A stretch of DNA of 39,765 nucleotides. It comes from Anaerolineaceae bacterium UBA6107 (GTDB lineage Bacteria; Chloroflexota; Anaerolineae; Anaerolineales; Anaerolineaceae). The stretch is taken from assembly GCA_002428455.1 (NCBI GenBank), contig DIWL01000026.1, positions 1 through 39,765 on the forward strand, given 5' to 3'. The notes beneath the pieces were generated by a model. It saw nothing but the letters and a program-made list of their open reading frames with translations. It did not search any database and was not told the DNA's origin. The stretch's first letter is position 1. Each line of letters begins with the position of its first letter. A program made the position numbers and the translations under genes. Positions 1 through 9,564 of the stretch are shown piece by piece.

Positions 1-42
1 TCGACTCCCATCCATTCCCGCCTTCAAAAATACGGAGAATAA

Positions 43-1242
43 ATGGATTACAACGAGTACCCCGAACTACTGGACGCGCTGGTTCGCAGGATTTTTACCA
101 TCGAAGATATTACTCACGGTGACAGCAGGCAGGGGTATATCGCGCGTTACCGCGGTCACCTGATTGCCCCTGATTCCGCTGAAGCTTACGACCGGTTGGC
201 TGAGATGGTCAGACCTCACGGGTTGATCCCGCTCTTTCGCGAAGAGAATGGCACCCAGGAGATCCTCCTCGTCAACTCTCCTCCCGCCCCTAAACCGGGT
301 CGCCCCCTGATCAACCTGATCATGTTCCTTGTCACGGTGCTAAGCGTAATGGTATCGGGTGGTTTGAGCAGCCTGCAGACTGACCTTTCCAACGACCCAC
401 TAACAGCCGCCAGGCAGATCATCAATGCCGGCTGGCCATTCGCGGTAAGCCTGTTGGCCATTCTGTCCACCCACGAAATGGGGCATTACATCGCCGGAAG
501 GATGCATGGTGTGCACGTTACCCTGCCATTCTTCATCCCGCTGCCATTCACGCCGCTCGGTACAATGGGCGCCTTCATCAGTATGAAGGAAGTGCCGAAG
601 AATCGCCGCGTACTGATGGATATCGGTGTAGCAGGACCCATCGCCGGTTTCATCGTGTCGATCGTTGTAGTCCTGATCGGTTTATCACTCTCCACCCTTA
701 ACGCCATTCCGCTCATGTTCCCCGAGGGCCAGGGGATGCAGATGGAAGGCAACTCCCTCATTTACCTGTTCCTGAAATACCTGCAATACGGTGAACTGCT
801 TCCCCAGCCGGCTACCTTCGGTGATTCGGGTCCAGTTCTCTACTGGTTGCGTTATTTCTTCACCGGTCAGCCCACCCCCTATGGTGCAATGGATGTGTTG
901 ATCCACCCGGTTGCCTGGGCAGGCTGGGTGGGTTTTCTGGTCACCTCGCTCAACCTCATCCCGGCCGGTCAGTTGGACGGCGGACACATTTTCCATCTCT
1001 TGTTCGGAACCAAGTGGTCGCGGCGCATTCTTCCCCTCATCCTGGCTTTACTCGTTGGATTGGGTTTCTTCTGGTCTGGCTGGTGGTTATGGGCAGGGCT
1101 GGTCTTTCTCTTCGGCAGGCGCTACGCCGAACCGCTGGATCAGATCACCCCTTTGGATACCCGGCGCAAGGTGTTGGGGATTATCGCGCTGATCATATTC
1201 ATCATCACATTCATACCGGTGCCGCTAACCATCATTGGTTGA
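43..1242 (+). CDS. Site-2 protease family (M50) membrane metalloprotease
   Basis: This 399-residue polytopic membrane protein is a zinc metalloprotease of the site-2 protease (M50) family, which cuts substrates inside the membrane. The zinc motif HEMGH lies near residue 146 in a membrane segment, and the second conserved motif (LNLIPAGQLDGGH, the family's LDG-type metal ligand) is near residue 310. The spacing suits the family, and there is no PDZ domain. The first ~85 residues form a soluble head, followed by about six or seven hydrophobic segments. The ATG has a GGAG five bases upstream. It converges on the next minus-strand gene with only about 30 bp between them and no clear terminator. 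Substrates cannot be predicted: homologues process anti-sigma factors or signal peptides, but no anti-sigma gene is visible here. Fold and catalytic type are clear; the cellular role is unknown. Confidence 0.9.
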   Translation: MDYNEYPELLDALVRRIFTIEDITHGDSRQGYIARYRGHLIAPDSAEAYDRLAEMVRPHGLIPLFREENGTQEILLVNSPPAPKPGRPLINLIMFLVTVLSVMVSGGLSSLQTDLSNDPLTAARQIINAGWPFAVSLLAILSTHEMGHYIAGRMHGVHVTLPFFIPLPFTPLGTMGAFISMKEVPKNRRVLMDIGVAGPIAGFIVSIVVVLIGLSLSTLNAIPLMFPEGQGMQMEGNSLIYLFLKYLQYGELLPQPATFGDSGPVLYWLRYFFTGQPTPYGAMDVLIHPVAWAGWVGFLVTSLNLIPAGQLDGGHIFHLLFGTKWSRRILPLILALLVGLGFFWSGWWLWAGLVFLFGRRYAEPLDQITPLDTRRKVLGIIALIIFIITFIPVPLTIIG

Positions 1243-1271
1243 TCCCTTGTTAAATTAATCCCGTTGAATTT

Positions 1272-3578
1272 TCATGGCATGACGCCGGAATAGATCTGGT
1301 TGCCAAATGCCATGAAGATCGCTTTACCGGGTGAGAAACCCACGCTGGTCACCGCGCCTTTTGGCGAATATTCAGGGTCTGTGAATCCGGGTTGATAGAT
1401 TTTTTGCAGGTTACGCTGCAGGCTGAAATGGTAGATTCCCGTACCGTGCGCGTCCAGCAAATAAAGAGAAGAATCCGGGGCCGGTGTCATGCGCATCTGA
1501 ACAAACTGCGAATCCGGGAAGCTAACAGCCTGTGCAGTTTGTCCTGCACGCATATCATTGTAAGGCGCAGGATCCATGCATTCGGTCAGTTTATAAGATT
1601 TCATGTGGCTGTACGTGCACTCCACCATTTCCCCATTGGAGCGCAGGATGTACAGTTCATCCGCGTACACGTCAATATCCACCGCCTGTCCCATATCCGG
1701 GATTACATTATCGAAAAACAATCGGGGCTTATCCTCAAACAGGATGCCTGTACCGGCGTAACTGAAAACAGCGTTATTCCCTGGGTCCAGGATGTACAGA
1801 TAATTCTGGTACATCGAAACGGCCTTGATTTCCTGCCAACCGGCATCCGGAGCAATGAGCGAGGATACTACCCCCGATTCGCCGGGAATGCAAAACTCAA
1901 TGTTTCCATAGCCATCGATACCAAAAATCGTCGCACCAAAGGAATTGCCGGTTGGCAATCCGATGATGTCGACCAGTTTTCCGATACTGTTCAAGGGATT
2001 GTCGGGGTTGGGACCGCAATCAAAACCTTTGTCCAACACATATTCCTCCCCGAAAAGATCATAATGCAAAACCCTGCCGGATTTGCTGTCAAGCATGTAA
2101 AGGTCTGTATTGGAGGCAACGATTTGCGATATATTCACATCGCCCGGTCGCTCGCTGAGTGCCAACGGTCGCATATTCAACCGCACAACGCCCTGCAGCT
2201 CGTCCAATTGCTGCTGAATGGAGGCTACGAGAAGACTGGATTCCTCGGTTGACCCGAATTGGGAAGCCTTCTGCAGGTACATGAGTGATGCCTGCAGGTT
2301 AAATGAGTGCATCACCGGGTCATCCTTCGCATCTGCGGCCAGTGCGGCATATTTCTGCCCTTCATTGAGGTAATAAGTGAATTGTTGTGTTCTTCCCTGG
2401 TTTATGTACACCGAAACGGCGATCGCCACCACAACAAGCGGCACAGCAATGGCAAACAATAGGTACAGGTACCGCGGAACAGTGACCGACTCCGCTTTTG
2501 TTTTCTTCAACACCTCGGTCAGCGGAGAGTCAGACACCCCTGATGGGTTGTCCTGTTTCCTTTCCGCTTTCCGCTCCTGCCTGAGTCCGCGCCTGGCATC
2601 CTTTTGAAGTCCTTTTTCATCATGCATTTGGCGGCGGTCAAGCCGGGCAGACCTGATTGAGCCGGTTTCTGCTTGAGATGCTGCTGCATCCGTCGGAAGC
2701 TCCACCGGTTCAACGCCAGGCTCATCCCGGGTTCCTTCCGGTTCAAACCCCGGTAACGGAAGCGGTAATTCTGCCTGTTGCGATGCAGGCTCATGAACTT
2801 GTTTTAGATCACTCCTGCTGGCTGGTTGCTCAACTACTGCAGGCTCAAACCCTGCTTTATCACTGGATTCAACCCTGCCACCGCTCACTGCTGCCAAAGA
2901 CCTGACTACAATTTGTCCGCTGCCTTCTCCTAAACGTATTAACGCTGCGCGCATTCCCAACGGTCGGTCTACCAGCAACCTGGCTCCCAACTCTTCTGCT
3001 GCAAGTTTTCCGGCGTCTTCCAGTGAACTTAGCGTCCATTGCGGGCTTCCCGTTGGTGCGAGCAGGATCGATTCATCCCCGGCGATATTCAACTGATTGA
3101 AATGGCAGTTGATGGACTGGGTAACCCCCAGCCCCCTGGCATGATTGGATGAATCACCGTATTCCACGGCGGTAGTGCTGTTCATCACAAAAATACGCGC
3201 CTGGCCAATCACAAGTGTATAGAGGATGTCCTTACGGATCACCACCAGGCAGAGCGAACCGTTCACCTGCGGTCCCGTGCCGGCTTTCTTCAGGTTCCGT
3301 TCCAGCAGTTCGCTGTTGATCGCTTCAGCCATCAGGCGCAGCGCGTTGGTGACTGAACCCGGTGAGCTATAGAACAAGGCCGCTTTTTTATCAAGCCATT
3401 TTTCTAGCGTTTCACCGGTGAGGTCCGTCTTTCCTACCAGGTGGACCAGAGCGATCAGTTGATCAAGCTCACGCCCTCGTCCACAGCGCCGTGGCGGGTT
3501 CAACGCGAGCAATCCGGGCAGCTGTGGTTCAGCCTTTCCCGCTTTATAGTGAATGGGATAAACGTCCAGGTTATACAA
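1272..3578 (-). CDS. Membrane protein with PP2C-like N-terminal domain and propeller-like C-terminal domain
   Basis: This 768-residue protein has three parts. Residues ~1-230 resemble a PPM/PP2C phosphatase fold (the pattern GSLCLVVI...LYTLVIGQARIFV matches the core strands), but the usual metal-binding Asp residues of the GDSR region are not evident, so it may be a pseudophosphatase. Residues ~231-365 are a low-complexity, charged linker rich in Glu, Pro and Lys. A single membrane segment follows at ~370-392, then a ~370-residue extracytoplasmic region of repeated Tyr-Leu-Asp type strands (YMLDSK, YLYILDPG, SLYLLDAHG), which suggests a beta-propeller. The start is TTG with GAGG six bases before it. 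The arrangement, a cytoplasmic signalling-type head joined to an outer sensor-like propeller, is seen in Chloroflexota proteins of unknown role. It is divergent from the HerA-like ATPase. The function is not known. Confidence 0.6.
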   Translation of the reverse strand: MYNLDVYPIHYKAGKAEPQLPGLLALNPPRRCGRGRELDQLIALVHLVGKTDLTGETLEKWLDKKAALFYSSPGSVTNALRLMAEAINSELLERNLKKAGTGPQVNGSLCLVVIRKDILYTLVIGQARIFVMNSTTAVEYGDSSNHARGLGVTQSINCHFNQLNIAGDESILLAPTGSPQWTLSSLEDAGKLAAEELGARLLVDRPLGMRAALIRLGEGSGQIVVRSLAAVSGGRVESSDKAGFEPAVVEQPASRSDLKQVHEPASQQAELPLPLPGFEPEGTRDEPGVEPVELPTDAAASQAETGSIRSARLDRRQMHDEKGLQKDARRGLRQERKAERKQDNPSGVSDSPLTEVLKKTKAESVTVPRYLYLLFAIAVPLVVVAIAVSVYINQGRTQQFTYYLNEGQKYAALAADAKDDPVMHSFNLQASLMYLQKASQFGSTEESSLLVASIQQQLDELQGVVRLNMRPLALSERPGDVNISQIVASNTDLYMLDSKSGRVLHYDLFGEEYVLDKGFDCGPNPDNPLNSIGKLVDIIGLPTGNSFGATIFGIDGYGNIEFCIPGESGVVSSLIAPDAGWQEIKAVSMYQNYLYILDPGNNAVFSYAGTGILFEDKPRLFFDNVIPDMGQAVDIDVYADELYILRSNGEMVECTYSHMKSYKLTECMDPAPYNDMRAGQTAQAVSFPDSQFVQMRMTPAPDSSLYLLDAHGTGIYHFSLQRNLQKIYQPGFTDPEYSPKGAVTSVGFSPGKAIFMAFGNQIYSGVMP

Positions 3579-3744
3579 TATGAACCTCTATGCCGGCCTC
3601 TTAAATATTTCCTTGGTTGGCCTTGAGAATTAGTAAATTATCAGGTACAAGAATCGGGCCAGATTTACCACAAGGCCGAACTTTCGGGTTGAATCAGGCT
3701 TAATCAAAATCATCTATAATAAAAGGAAAAAAGAGGTGGAAATT

Positions 3745-6213
3745 ATGTCTCCTATAAATGCCAATTATTTTCTCGGAAGAGTATACGACCCTAAGACCAA
3801 GGGTCCGACAGATGAACCTGTTCTTCTGGATCCATCCAACCTGACCACGCATTGTGTCGTAACCGGTATGACGGGTTCGGGTAAAACCGGACTCTGCATC
3901 GGTCTCCTTGAAGAAGCCGCTTTGCACAAGACCCCGGCGATCATTATCGACCCCAAGGGTGATCTGACCAACCTGGTGCTGCATTTCCCGAACCAGTCCC
4001 CTGCGGATTTTGAGCCCTGGATCGACCCTGAAGCCGCGCGCCGCGAGGGCAAAACCGTGCCGCAATTAGCCGAAGAAACCGCTGCCCGTTGGAAGCAGGG
4101 ACTGGCTGATTGGGGGATAGGCGCAGAACAACTCCAGGAGCTGGCTGATGCGGCGGAATACACGATCTACTCCCCTGGCTCAACCTCCGGTGTGCCGGTA
4201 AATATCCTTTCCTCGTTCGAAGCGCCCAGCATCCCGTTTTCTGAGAATGCCGAAGTCCTGCGGGAGAGGATCTCCACCACCGTGACCGCCATCCTGGGAT
4301 TGATCGGCATCAGTGACATCGATCCCTTGCGCTCGCGTGAACACATCCTGCTTTCCAGCCTGATCGAAAATGCCTGGATGCAGAACCTCTCATTGAACCT
4401 TACCGATCTCATTCTCCAGGTGCAGAACCCCCCCATGGACCGCCTGGGTGCCTTTCCCATGGATTCTTTCTATCCGGAACGTGACCGCTTCGACCTGGCG
4501 CTGCTCCTGAATAACTTCCTCGCCTCGCCCTCGTTTCAGGTCTGGCAGCAGGGTCAGCCGCTGGATGTACAGGCAATGCTTTACACCAAGGACGGTGGTC
4601 CACGCCATTCTGTCTTTTACCTGGCGCACCTGAGCGAGAATGAACGCATGTTCTTCGTCACCCTGTTGTTCGCCGCCGTCGAAAGTTGGATGCGCGGGCA
4701 ACGCGGCACCGGCAACCTGCGCGCTCTCCTGTATTTTGATGAGATCATGGGGTATCTCCCGCCAGTTGCCAACCCGGCTTCCAAAACAGTGATGCTGCGC
4801 ATGCTCAAACAGGCGCGCGCCTTTGGTGTGGGATTGCTGCTCGCCACGCAAAACCCGGTGGATGTTGATTACAAAGCACTTTCCAACGCCGGTACGTGGA
4901 TGATCGGGCGCCTGCAGACCGACCAGGACAAACAGCGCTTGCTCGATGGATTATCCTCTGCCGGCGGTCAAACCGATATCCGCGCTTTGGACCAGATGAT
5001 CTCCGGCCTTGGGAAACGGGTCTTCCTCCTGCACAGCGTATACAAATCCGCGCCGGTACTCTTCAACACGCGCTGGGCGATGAATTACCTCGCTGGTCCC
5101 ATGACCAGGGATCAACTGGCAGCCGCCAACGCGCTGGTCGGAGCTGGCTCGGTAACAACCGCTGCCGGCTCATCCGGCACCGGGTTAAAACCATCAGGAA
5201 AAACTGAAGCTGTCCGGGATGGATCAGGTTATTCCACAAGCCGTCCCGCGGTACCGGGAGATATCCCGGAATATTTCTTCCCCAACAACCTGGGCATCAG
5301 CGAAGCCGCGTCAAGCGCTCGAATCACGGGAGGTCTGGCATCGGAAGGGATCGTCTACCGGCCTGGGTTAATGGCACAGGCTGAGGTGCGCTACATTTCC
5401 CGTCAGTACAACCTGGAACACGTCGGCAAAACCGCGGCGATACTGGAAGAACCCGGTAGTGGTTTGATCCGTTGGGAGGATATGATCACCGGAGAGTTTG
5501 ATAAGCAGAAATTGGATATTCAACCACTTCCCAAAAGCCAATTCCACCCCATTCCCTCCTGGCTGGCGGACACGAAAAAAGTGAACGAGATCAAAAAGGA
5601 TTTCCTGGATTGGATTTACCGTAGTGGCGGGTTGAAGATCGTCTCAAACAACAAACTAAAACTATACGGAACCCCCGATATGAGCGAGGCAGATTTCCGG
5701 CGGAAAGCCCAGGAAGCTGTCGAAGACGCGGTCAAGGCTGAGGTAGACAAAGCGGTTGGAACCTACGAGACGAAGATAGCGGCTATGGAACGCAAGATTG
5801 AGGCGCAGGAATTGGATGTGAAAGCCGCCCAATCCTCAGTGAATCAACGCCGGATTGAAACGTTCGCAACTGGTGGTTCTGCCCTCATTGGTATGCTGAC
5901 CGGCAGAAAACGCAGCATCAGTGGCACGTTATCCAAGAACCGCATTGCTTCAGCCGCCAAGGATAAACTGGAAGCTGAAGAAACAACCCTCAAGCAATAC
6001 CTGGATCAGCTGGAGGAATTGAAAGCCGCAAAAGTAGAGGTTGAAAAGGAAGTCAGGGAAAAGTGGGAGGGTATCGCGGATGAAACATCCGAGGTCACCA
6101 TCAACCCTGCCAAGAGCGACATATTCTCGGATATATTTGCCGTAGTCTGGCTGCCTTTCTACCTCGTCGATGACAATGGCAGGAAACTTGAATTGCCAGC
6201 TTTCCGGCGTTGA
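3745..6213 (+). CDS. HerA/DUF87-like ATP-binding protein with C-terminal coiled coil
   Basis: This protein of about 822 residues is a P-loop ATPase of the HerA-FtsK superfamily. Near residue 41 it has a Walker A motif (GMTGSGKTG) after a HerA-type N-terminal barrel-like region, and a Walker B motif (LLYFDEIMG) near residue 330. An NPVDVDYKALSNAGTW segment with a nearby GRLQTDQDK corresponds to the sensor/arginine-finger region. From ~640 to ~780 there is a long charged coiled coil, and a conserved hydrophobic tail ends the protein. A GTG nine bases upstream is also in frame, but it is part of the Shine-Dalgarno sequence GAGGTG, which is correctly spaced from the ATG at 3745. A TATAAT at 3715-3720 can serve as the -10 box. 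Relatives are DNA-pumping helicases or bacterial ATPases of unknown role. No NurA partner is adjacent, so DNA-end resection is not supported. Confidence 0.8.
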   Translation: MSPINANYFLGRVYDPKTKGPTDEPVLLDPSNLTTHCVVTGMTGSGKTGLCIGLLEEAALHKTPAIIIDPKGDLTNLVLHFPNQSPADFEPWIDPEAARREGKTVPQLAEETAARWKQGLADWGIGAEQLQELADAAEYTIYSPGSTSGVPVNILSSFEAPSIPFSENAEVLRERISTTVTAILGLIGISDIDPLRSREHILLSSLIENAWMQNLSLNLTDLILQVQNPPMDRLGAFPMDSFYPERDRFDLALLLNNFLASPSFQVWQQGQPLDVQAMLYTKDGGPRHSVFYLAHLSENERMFFVTLLFAAVESWMRGQRGTGNLRALLYFDEIMGYLPPVANPASKTVMLRMLKQARAFGVGLLLATQNPVDVDYKALSNAGTWMIGRLQTDQDKQRLLDGLSSAGGQTDIRALDQMISGLGKRVFLLHSVYKSAPVLFNTRWAMNYLAGPMTRDQLAAANALVGAGSVTTAAGSSGTGLKPSGKTEAVRDGSGYSTSRPAVPGDIPEYFFPNNLGISEAASSARITGGLASEGIVYRPGLMAQAEVRYISRQYNLEHVGKTAAILEEPGSGLIRWEDMITGEFDKQKLDIQPLPKSQFHPIPSWLADTKKVNEIKKDFLDWIYRSGGLKIVSNNKLKLYGTPDMSEADFRRKAQEAVEDAVKAEVDKAVGTYETKIAAMERKIEAQELDVKAAQSSVNQRRIETFATGGSALIGMLTGRKRSISGTLSKNRIASAAKDKLEAEETTLKQYLDQLEELKAAKVEVEKEVREKWEGIADETSEVTINPAKSDIFSDIFAVVWLPFYLVDDNGRKLELPAFRR

Positions 6214-6231
6214 TCGGTCCCTGACAAGAGA

Positions 6232-6258
6232 AACCGGAGCTCACGCTCCGGTTTTTTT
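6232..6258 (+). terminator. Rho-independent terminator after the HerA-like gene
   Basis: AACCGGAGC and GCTCCGGTT form a 9-bp stem with a TCAC loop, followed by seven T residues (6252-6258). The T-tract overlaps the stop codon of recR on the other strand. Read in reverse the stem is followed by a weaker T/C tract, so it may also help end the dnaX-ybaB-recR transcript. Confidence 0.88.
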
Positions 6259-6865
6259 ACGTCATTTCCTGTCTGCCGGCTAAAGCCCGCAGCAATGTGT
6301 TCTGATCTGCGTACTCCAGGTCGCCGCCCACCGGCAGCCCGCGCGCCAGCCGTGTGACACGCACGCCCAATGGGATCAGCTGCTGGCGTAAATATAACGC
6401 CGTGGCATCCCCTTCCATGCTGGGGTTGGTCGCCAGGATGATCTCGGTGGCTTCACCAGCTTTCACCCGCTCGATCAAATCCCGCACGGTCAGGTCATCC
6501 GGCCCGATCCCCTCAATGGGGGATAAAACGCCTTGCAGCACGTGGTAACGCCCGTGGAACCCGCCGGTGCGTTCAAGCGCCAGCACGTCCAGCGGCTCCT
6601 CCACCACGCAGATCGTCCCATCTTTACGTGTAGGATCACTACAGATCTCGCAGTGTTCCTGACCCGCCAGCGTGATGCTCGAGCACAATTTGCAGGAGCC
6701 CGTGGCTGATTTTAGATTAATCAGTGCTCCGGATAGTTGCTCTACAAGGTCCTGCGGTGCCTTTAAAAGGAAGAACGCCAGGCGTGAAGCCGTCTTTGGC
6801 CCGACCCCGGGCAAACGTTCCAGCGCTCCGATCAGGTCCTGGATGGGGGCAGGAAGGATCGACAT
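6257..6865 (-). CDS. recR: Recombination protein RecR
   Basis: RecR forms a ring-shaped clamp that acts with RecF and RecO to load RecA on single-stranded DNA gaps. The 202-residue length is standard. The sequence shows the helix-hairpin-helix start (LPGVGPKTASRLAFFLL), a four-cysteine zinc motif (CKLC...CEIC, residues ~58-75), and a Toprim domain with VVEEPLDVLALE and the ATNPSMEGDATALYL segment. The ATG follows an AGGA. It is the last gene of the dnaX-ybaB-recR operon, lying 9 bp after ybaB, an arrangement conserved across many bacteria. Identity is certain from the motifs and the context. Confidence 0.98.
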   Translation of the reverse strand: MSILPAPIQDLIGALERLPGVGPKTASRLAFFLLKAPQDLVEQLSGALINLKSATGSCKLCSSITLAGQEHCEICSDPTRKDGTICVVEEPLDVLALERTGGFHGRYHVLQGVLSPIEGIGPDDLTVRDLIERVKAGEATEIILATNPSMEGDATALYLRQQLIPLGVRVTRLARGLPVGGDLEYADQNTLLRALAGRQEMT

Positions 6866-6874
6866 GAAGCGGTC

Positions 6875-7216
6875 CTAGAATCCCAATCCCGGGATGCCGC
6901 CCGCCAGAGGTCCCATTCGATCGGCTGCCAGCTTCCGTGATTCATCAAGAGCCAGGTTAACCGCGGAAAGCACCAGGTCTTGCAGCATTTCCGCGTCTGC
7001 GTCCTGCAGCAGTTCGGGCGCGATCTCAACAGCTTTGCAGTGCTGATCGCCCGTCATCGTGACCTTGACCGCTCCACCACCGGCGGAGGATGTGACCGTC
7101 TCCACAGCCAGTTGTTCCTGGGCTGCTTCCATTTGCTCCTGCAGACGCTTGATCTGCGCCATCATTCCCCCGCCTGCTCCGGCTCCACCTGAGGGTCGAT
7201 TAAATCCTTTTGCCAT
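6875..7216 (-). CDS. YbaB/EbfC family nucleoid-associated protein
   Basis: This 113-residue protein belongs to the YbaB/EbfC family of small dimeric DNA-binding proteins that coat the nucleoid. The N-terminus is Gly-rich, followed by a helix (MMAQIKRLQEQMEAAQEQL) and the conserved core with GGGAVKVTMTGDQ and the LQDLVLSAVNLAL segment. AGGAG lies seven bases before the ATG. It sits between dnaX (26 bp) and recR (9 bp) in the classic operon, which makes the assignment safe although the family's exact role is still debated. Confidence 0.96.
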   Translation of the reverse strand: MAKGFNRPSGGAGAGGGMMAQIKRLQEQMEAAQEQLAVETVTSSAGGGAVKVTMTGDQHCKAVEIAPELLQDADAEMLQDLVLSAVNLALDESRKLAADRMGPLAGGIPGLGF

Positions 7217-7242
7217 AACTGACTCCTGTTTTAGCTTTGATC

Positions 7243-8928
7243 TTAATCCCGGTGGACAAGTTTACCACCCAGGTTGAGCGCTGTGCTGACCAATCCATCC
7301 GGGTCAACGGTAGTATCGGCAGCACCCTTGCTGGTGACCACCACACACTGGATCGGTAGATCCACGTTGAAAATATTGCGGATCACCCGTTGTGTTACTT
7401 CGATATTTTCCAGGTTCTCCATTTTTGATTTCAGCGTCTCGCTTTGAAAACCCAGCACGAGCACACCATTCTTGACCTGCACCATGCGTTGAGAATTCAG
7501 TAACGCCTCCGCCTGGGAGCGGCGTAGTTTTACCTCTGCGCGGATCCGGCTCCATACCGCCAGTATATCCTGTGTGGCAATTCCCGCCGCGTCCCCCGTG
7601 GCTTTATCGCTTTCAATTGGTGCCGCCGTTTCTTCTGGGTTACTTTCAATCGGCTTCAGCACAGGTTCTGTTTTTGATGTTTGTTTTTCTGGCGTTTTCA
7701 CTTCGCGGGTTGGTTTTACCGGAGTCCGCTCTGCAGGTTCCTGTACAACCTGGGTCACATCCACGTGTTTCTCGACCGGTTGCGTAACGCGTTTAGGTTC
7801 CACGCTGGAGACCTCAACCTTGGGCTGATCCACTGCTACCATCACCTGGTCATCCGCGTGGATACAGCGGGCAAAAGCCACCTCAAGCGCCAGGCTCGGC
7901 TGCCATGAGGTACGCAGGTCGTTGATTGCATCATTAAAGAAGCCTATCCACTCGATCAGCTTCGTGATATCCGTCCCCTCGCTATGGATGCGCATCCGGT
8001 TCTTGACGTCACGCGTGGCTTCGATCGCTTTTTCATTGCCCATTCGGAACAACAGCAAGTTGCGCAAGTATTCCACGACCTGCCGCGCGTACTGGCGCGG
8101 GTCACTGCCCCCATCAAGGGCTTTGTGAATGGTCACCATGCCCTGCGCGGGATCATTCTTGAGTAGTGCATCGATCAATTCAAAAACCAGCTCATTGGTC
8201 GCCGTACCCAGCACGGTTTGCGCCAATTCCAGGTCGATCCGCTTACCGGTCGATGCCAGCTGGTCCAGCAGGGAAATGGCGTCGCGCATCGCGCCGGTGG
8301 ATTGCCGGGCGATCAATAGCAGCGCTTCCTCATCTGCTTCAATGTCCTCGTTGCTGCAGATCTCACGCAATGTCTTCGTTGTTTCCAGCACAGGGATGCG
8401 CCGGAATTCATGCCGCTGGCAGCGTGAAAGCACGGTCGCAGGAATTTTGTGAACCTCTGTCGTCGCCAGGATAAAGATGGCATGCGCTGGAGGCTCCTCC
8501 AGGGTTTTCAACAGGGCGTTAAACGCCGCTGTGGAAAGCATATGAACTTCATCGATGATGTAAACCTTGTATCTTCCGTCGCTCGGTGAATAGTTGATCC
8601 GCTCACGCAGATCGCGCACATCCTCCACGCTGGTATTGGAAGCGGCGTCTATTTCGATCAGGTCCAAAAACCTGCCTTCGTTCACAGCGCGGCAATTGGC
8701 GCATTCATCACACGGGCGGTTGGCAAGGTCCTCTGCAAGACAGTTGACCGCTTTCGCCAGCAGCCTGGCGGTGGTGGTTTTCCCTGTTCCGCGCGGTCCT
8801 GAGAAAAGATAGGCGTGTCCCACCCGCTCCGATCTGATCGCATTGCGTAGCGTTTGAACGACGTGTTCCTGCGCCACAACCTGTTCCCATTTACGGGGTC
8901 GCCATTTTCGATACAAAGCCTGGGTCAT
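7243..8928 (-). CDS. dnaX: DNA polymerase III subunit gamma/tau
   Basis: DnaX is the AAA+ clamp-loader subunit that loads the sliding clamp and, in its tau form, couples the polymerase to the replisome. Visible features are the family start MTQALYRKWRP, Walker A GPRGTGKT (residues 44-51), the zinc cysteines C63, C73, C76 and C79, the Walker B region IIDEVHML, the sensor ATTEVHKIPATVLSRCQ, and a C-terminal region after a Pro/Lys/Glu-rich linker (~385-445). At 561 residues it is a normal length. I saw no run of six or more A residues on the coding strand that would suggest programmed frameshifting to a short gamma form. The ATG is preceded by GAGGA. It is the first gene of the operon with ybaB and recR. 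Confidence 0.97.
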   Translation of the reverse strand: MTQALYRKWRPRKWEQVVAQEHVVQTLRNAIRSERVGHAYLFSGPRGTGKTTTARLLAKAVNCLAEDLANRPCDECANCRAVNEGRFLDLIEIDAASNTSVEDVRDLRERINYSPSDGRYKVYIIDEVHMLSTAAFNALLKTLEEPPAHAIFILATTEVHKIPATVLSRCQRHEFRRIPVLETTKTLREICSNEDIEADEEALLLIARQSTGAMRDAISLLDQLASTGKRIDLELAQTVLGTATNELVFELIDALLKNDPAQGMVTIHKALDGGSDPRQYARQVVEYLRNLLLFRMGNEKAIEATRDVKNRMRIHSEGTDITKLIEWIGFFNDAINDLRTSWQPSLALEVAFARCIHADDQVMVAVDQPKVEVSSVEPKRVTQPVEKHVDVTQVVQEPAERTPVKPTREVKTPEKQTSKTEPVLKPIESNPEETAAPIESDKATGDAAGIATQDILAVWSRIRAEVKLRRSQAEALLNSQRMVQVKNGVLVLGFQSETLKSKMENLENIEVTQRVIRNIFNVDLPIQCVVVTSKGAADTTVDPDGLVSTALNLGGKLVHRD

Positions 8929-9008
8929 ATTCCTCGCTACCGATCTAGTATTTACCTGCCTTCATTTTACCTGAAACGGGAAACCTCAACCGGTTGAAGC
9001 TGGTTATT

Positions 9009-9494
9009 TTAAGGTACGCTGTATTGTGCCCGCGTATTTCCAGCCGGGTCAATCAATTCGATCTTGTCTCCGCTTGACCAGAGGGCGGCGGGTTTTTTCC
9101 AGAACAGTTCGATCGACGTATCCGTTCCTGCTTTACTGAACAGGTGAATACTGCCTCCCGGGTATAGTTTTACAGATGGGAAAGTGTAAACCAGGTCCTT
9201 TCCGTCAGTGAGTTCCCATCCGGTCAGTTCCACCGGCACATCGGATACGCTCACCAATTGCACACGTTCGTAGTCCAGCTCCCCTACCCCCACTACAAGT
9301 TGGATCTCAACAGTGGGCTCGTCCTTTGCGGGTAAGGTGGATTGCAGTTGTTCGTAAACGGGTACTTCAGCTTCAGTGAAGGGAATGATCGGTTCGGGTT
9401 TATTATGGGTCTGCTGCCAGATCACCAGTACCAGCAAAACGGTTGCTGCAGAGACAATCACGTTGAGAACCAGGTAAGGCAGTATTTTCCGCAT
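9009..9494 (-). CDS. Membrane-anchored lamin-tail (LTD) domain protein
   Basis: This 161-residue protein has one N-terminal membrane helix (residues ~6-27, YLVLNVIVSAATVLLVLVIW) and a C-terminal lamin-tail domain. The domain is recognised by VPVELTGWELTDG, a TFPSVKLYPGGSIHLFSK stretch and the ending SSGDKIELIDPAGN, which fit the immunoglobulin-like LTD fold in order. In bacteria this domain usually sits on secreted or surface proteins and may bind DNA, wall or other proteins; no catalytic site is seen. The gene starts with ATG after AAAGGGAT and is divergent from the NYN nuclease gene. It lies about 80 bp before dnaX's start region but on the same strand, so read-through into dnaX is possible. 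Confidence 0.75.
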   Translation of the reverse strand: MRKILPYLVLNVIVSAATVLLVLVIWQQTHNKPEPIIPFTEAEVPVYEQLQSTLPAKDEPTVEIQLVVGVGELDYERVQLVSVSDVPVELTGWELTDGKDLVYTFPSVKLYPGGSIHLFSKAGTDTSIELFWKKPAALWSSGDKIELIDPAGNTRAQYSVP

Positions 9495-9564
9495 GAACAG
9501 ATCCCTTTAAGTTGTTAGAATCATAGCATAAATCAATGTAAAATGCTTTTAGAAGGAATTCAAT

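Noticed and set aside
3640..3660. ATCAGGTAC-n-AGAAT shared by 3641 and 12359
   Set aside because: With one mismatch this length of match is common by chance, and it has no fixed distance to a gene.
3736..3744. GTG start three codons upstream for the HerA-like gene
   Set aside because: It is part of the Shine-Dalgarno sequence GAGGTG that fits the ATG at 3745.
7243..8928. Programmed frameshift site in dnaX
   Set aside because: No run of six or more A residues or matching slippery sequence was seen on the coding strand.
8929..9008. SRP RNA gene near dnaX
   Set aside because: The gap is only 80 bp and has no conserved SRP loop sequence.
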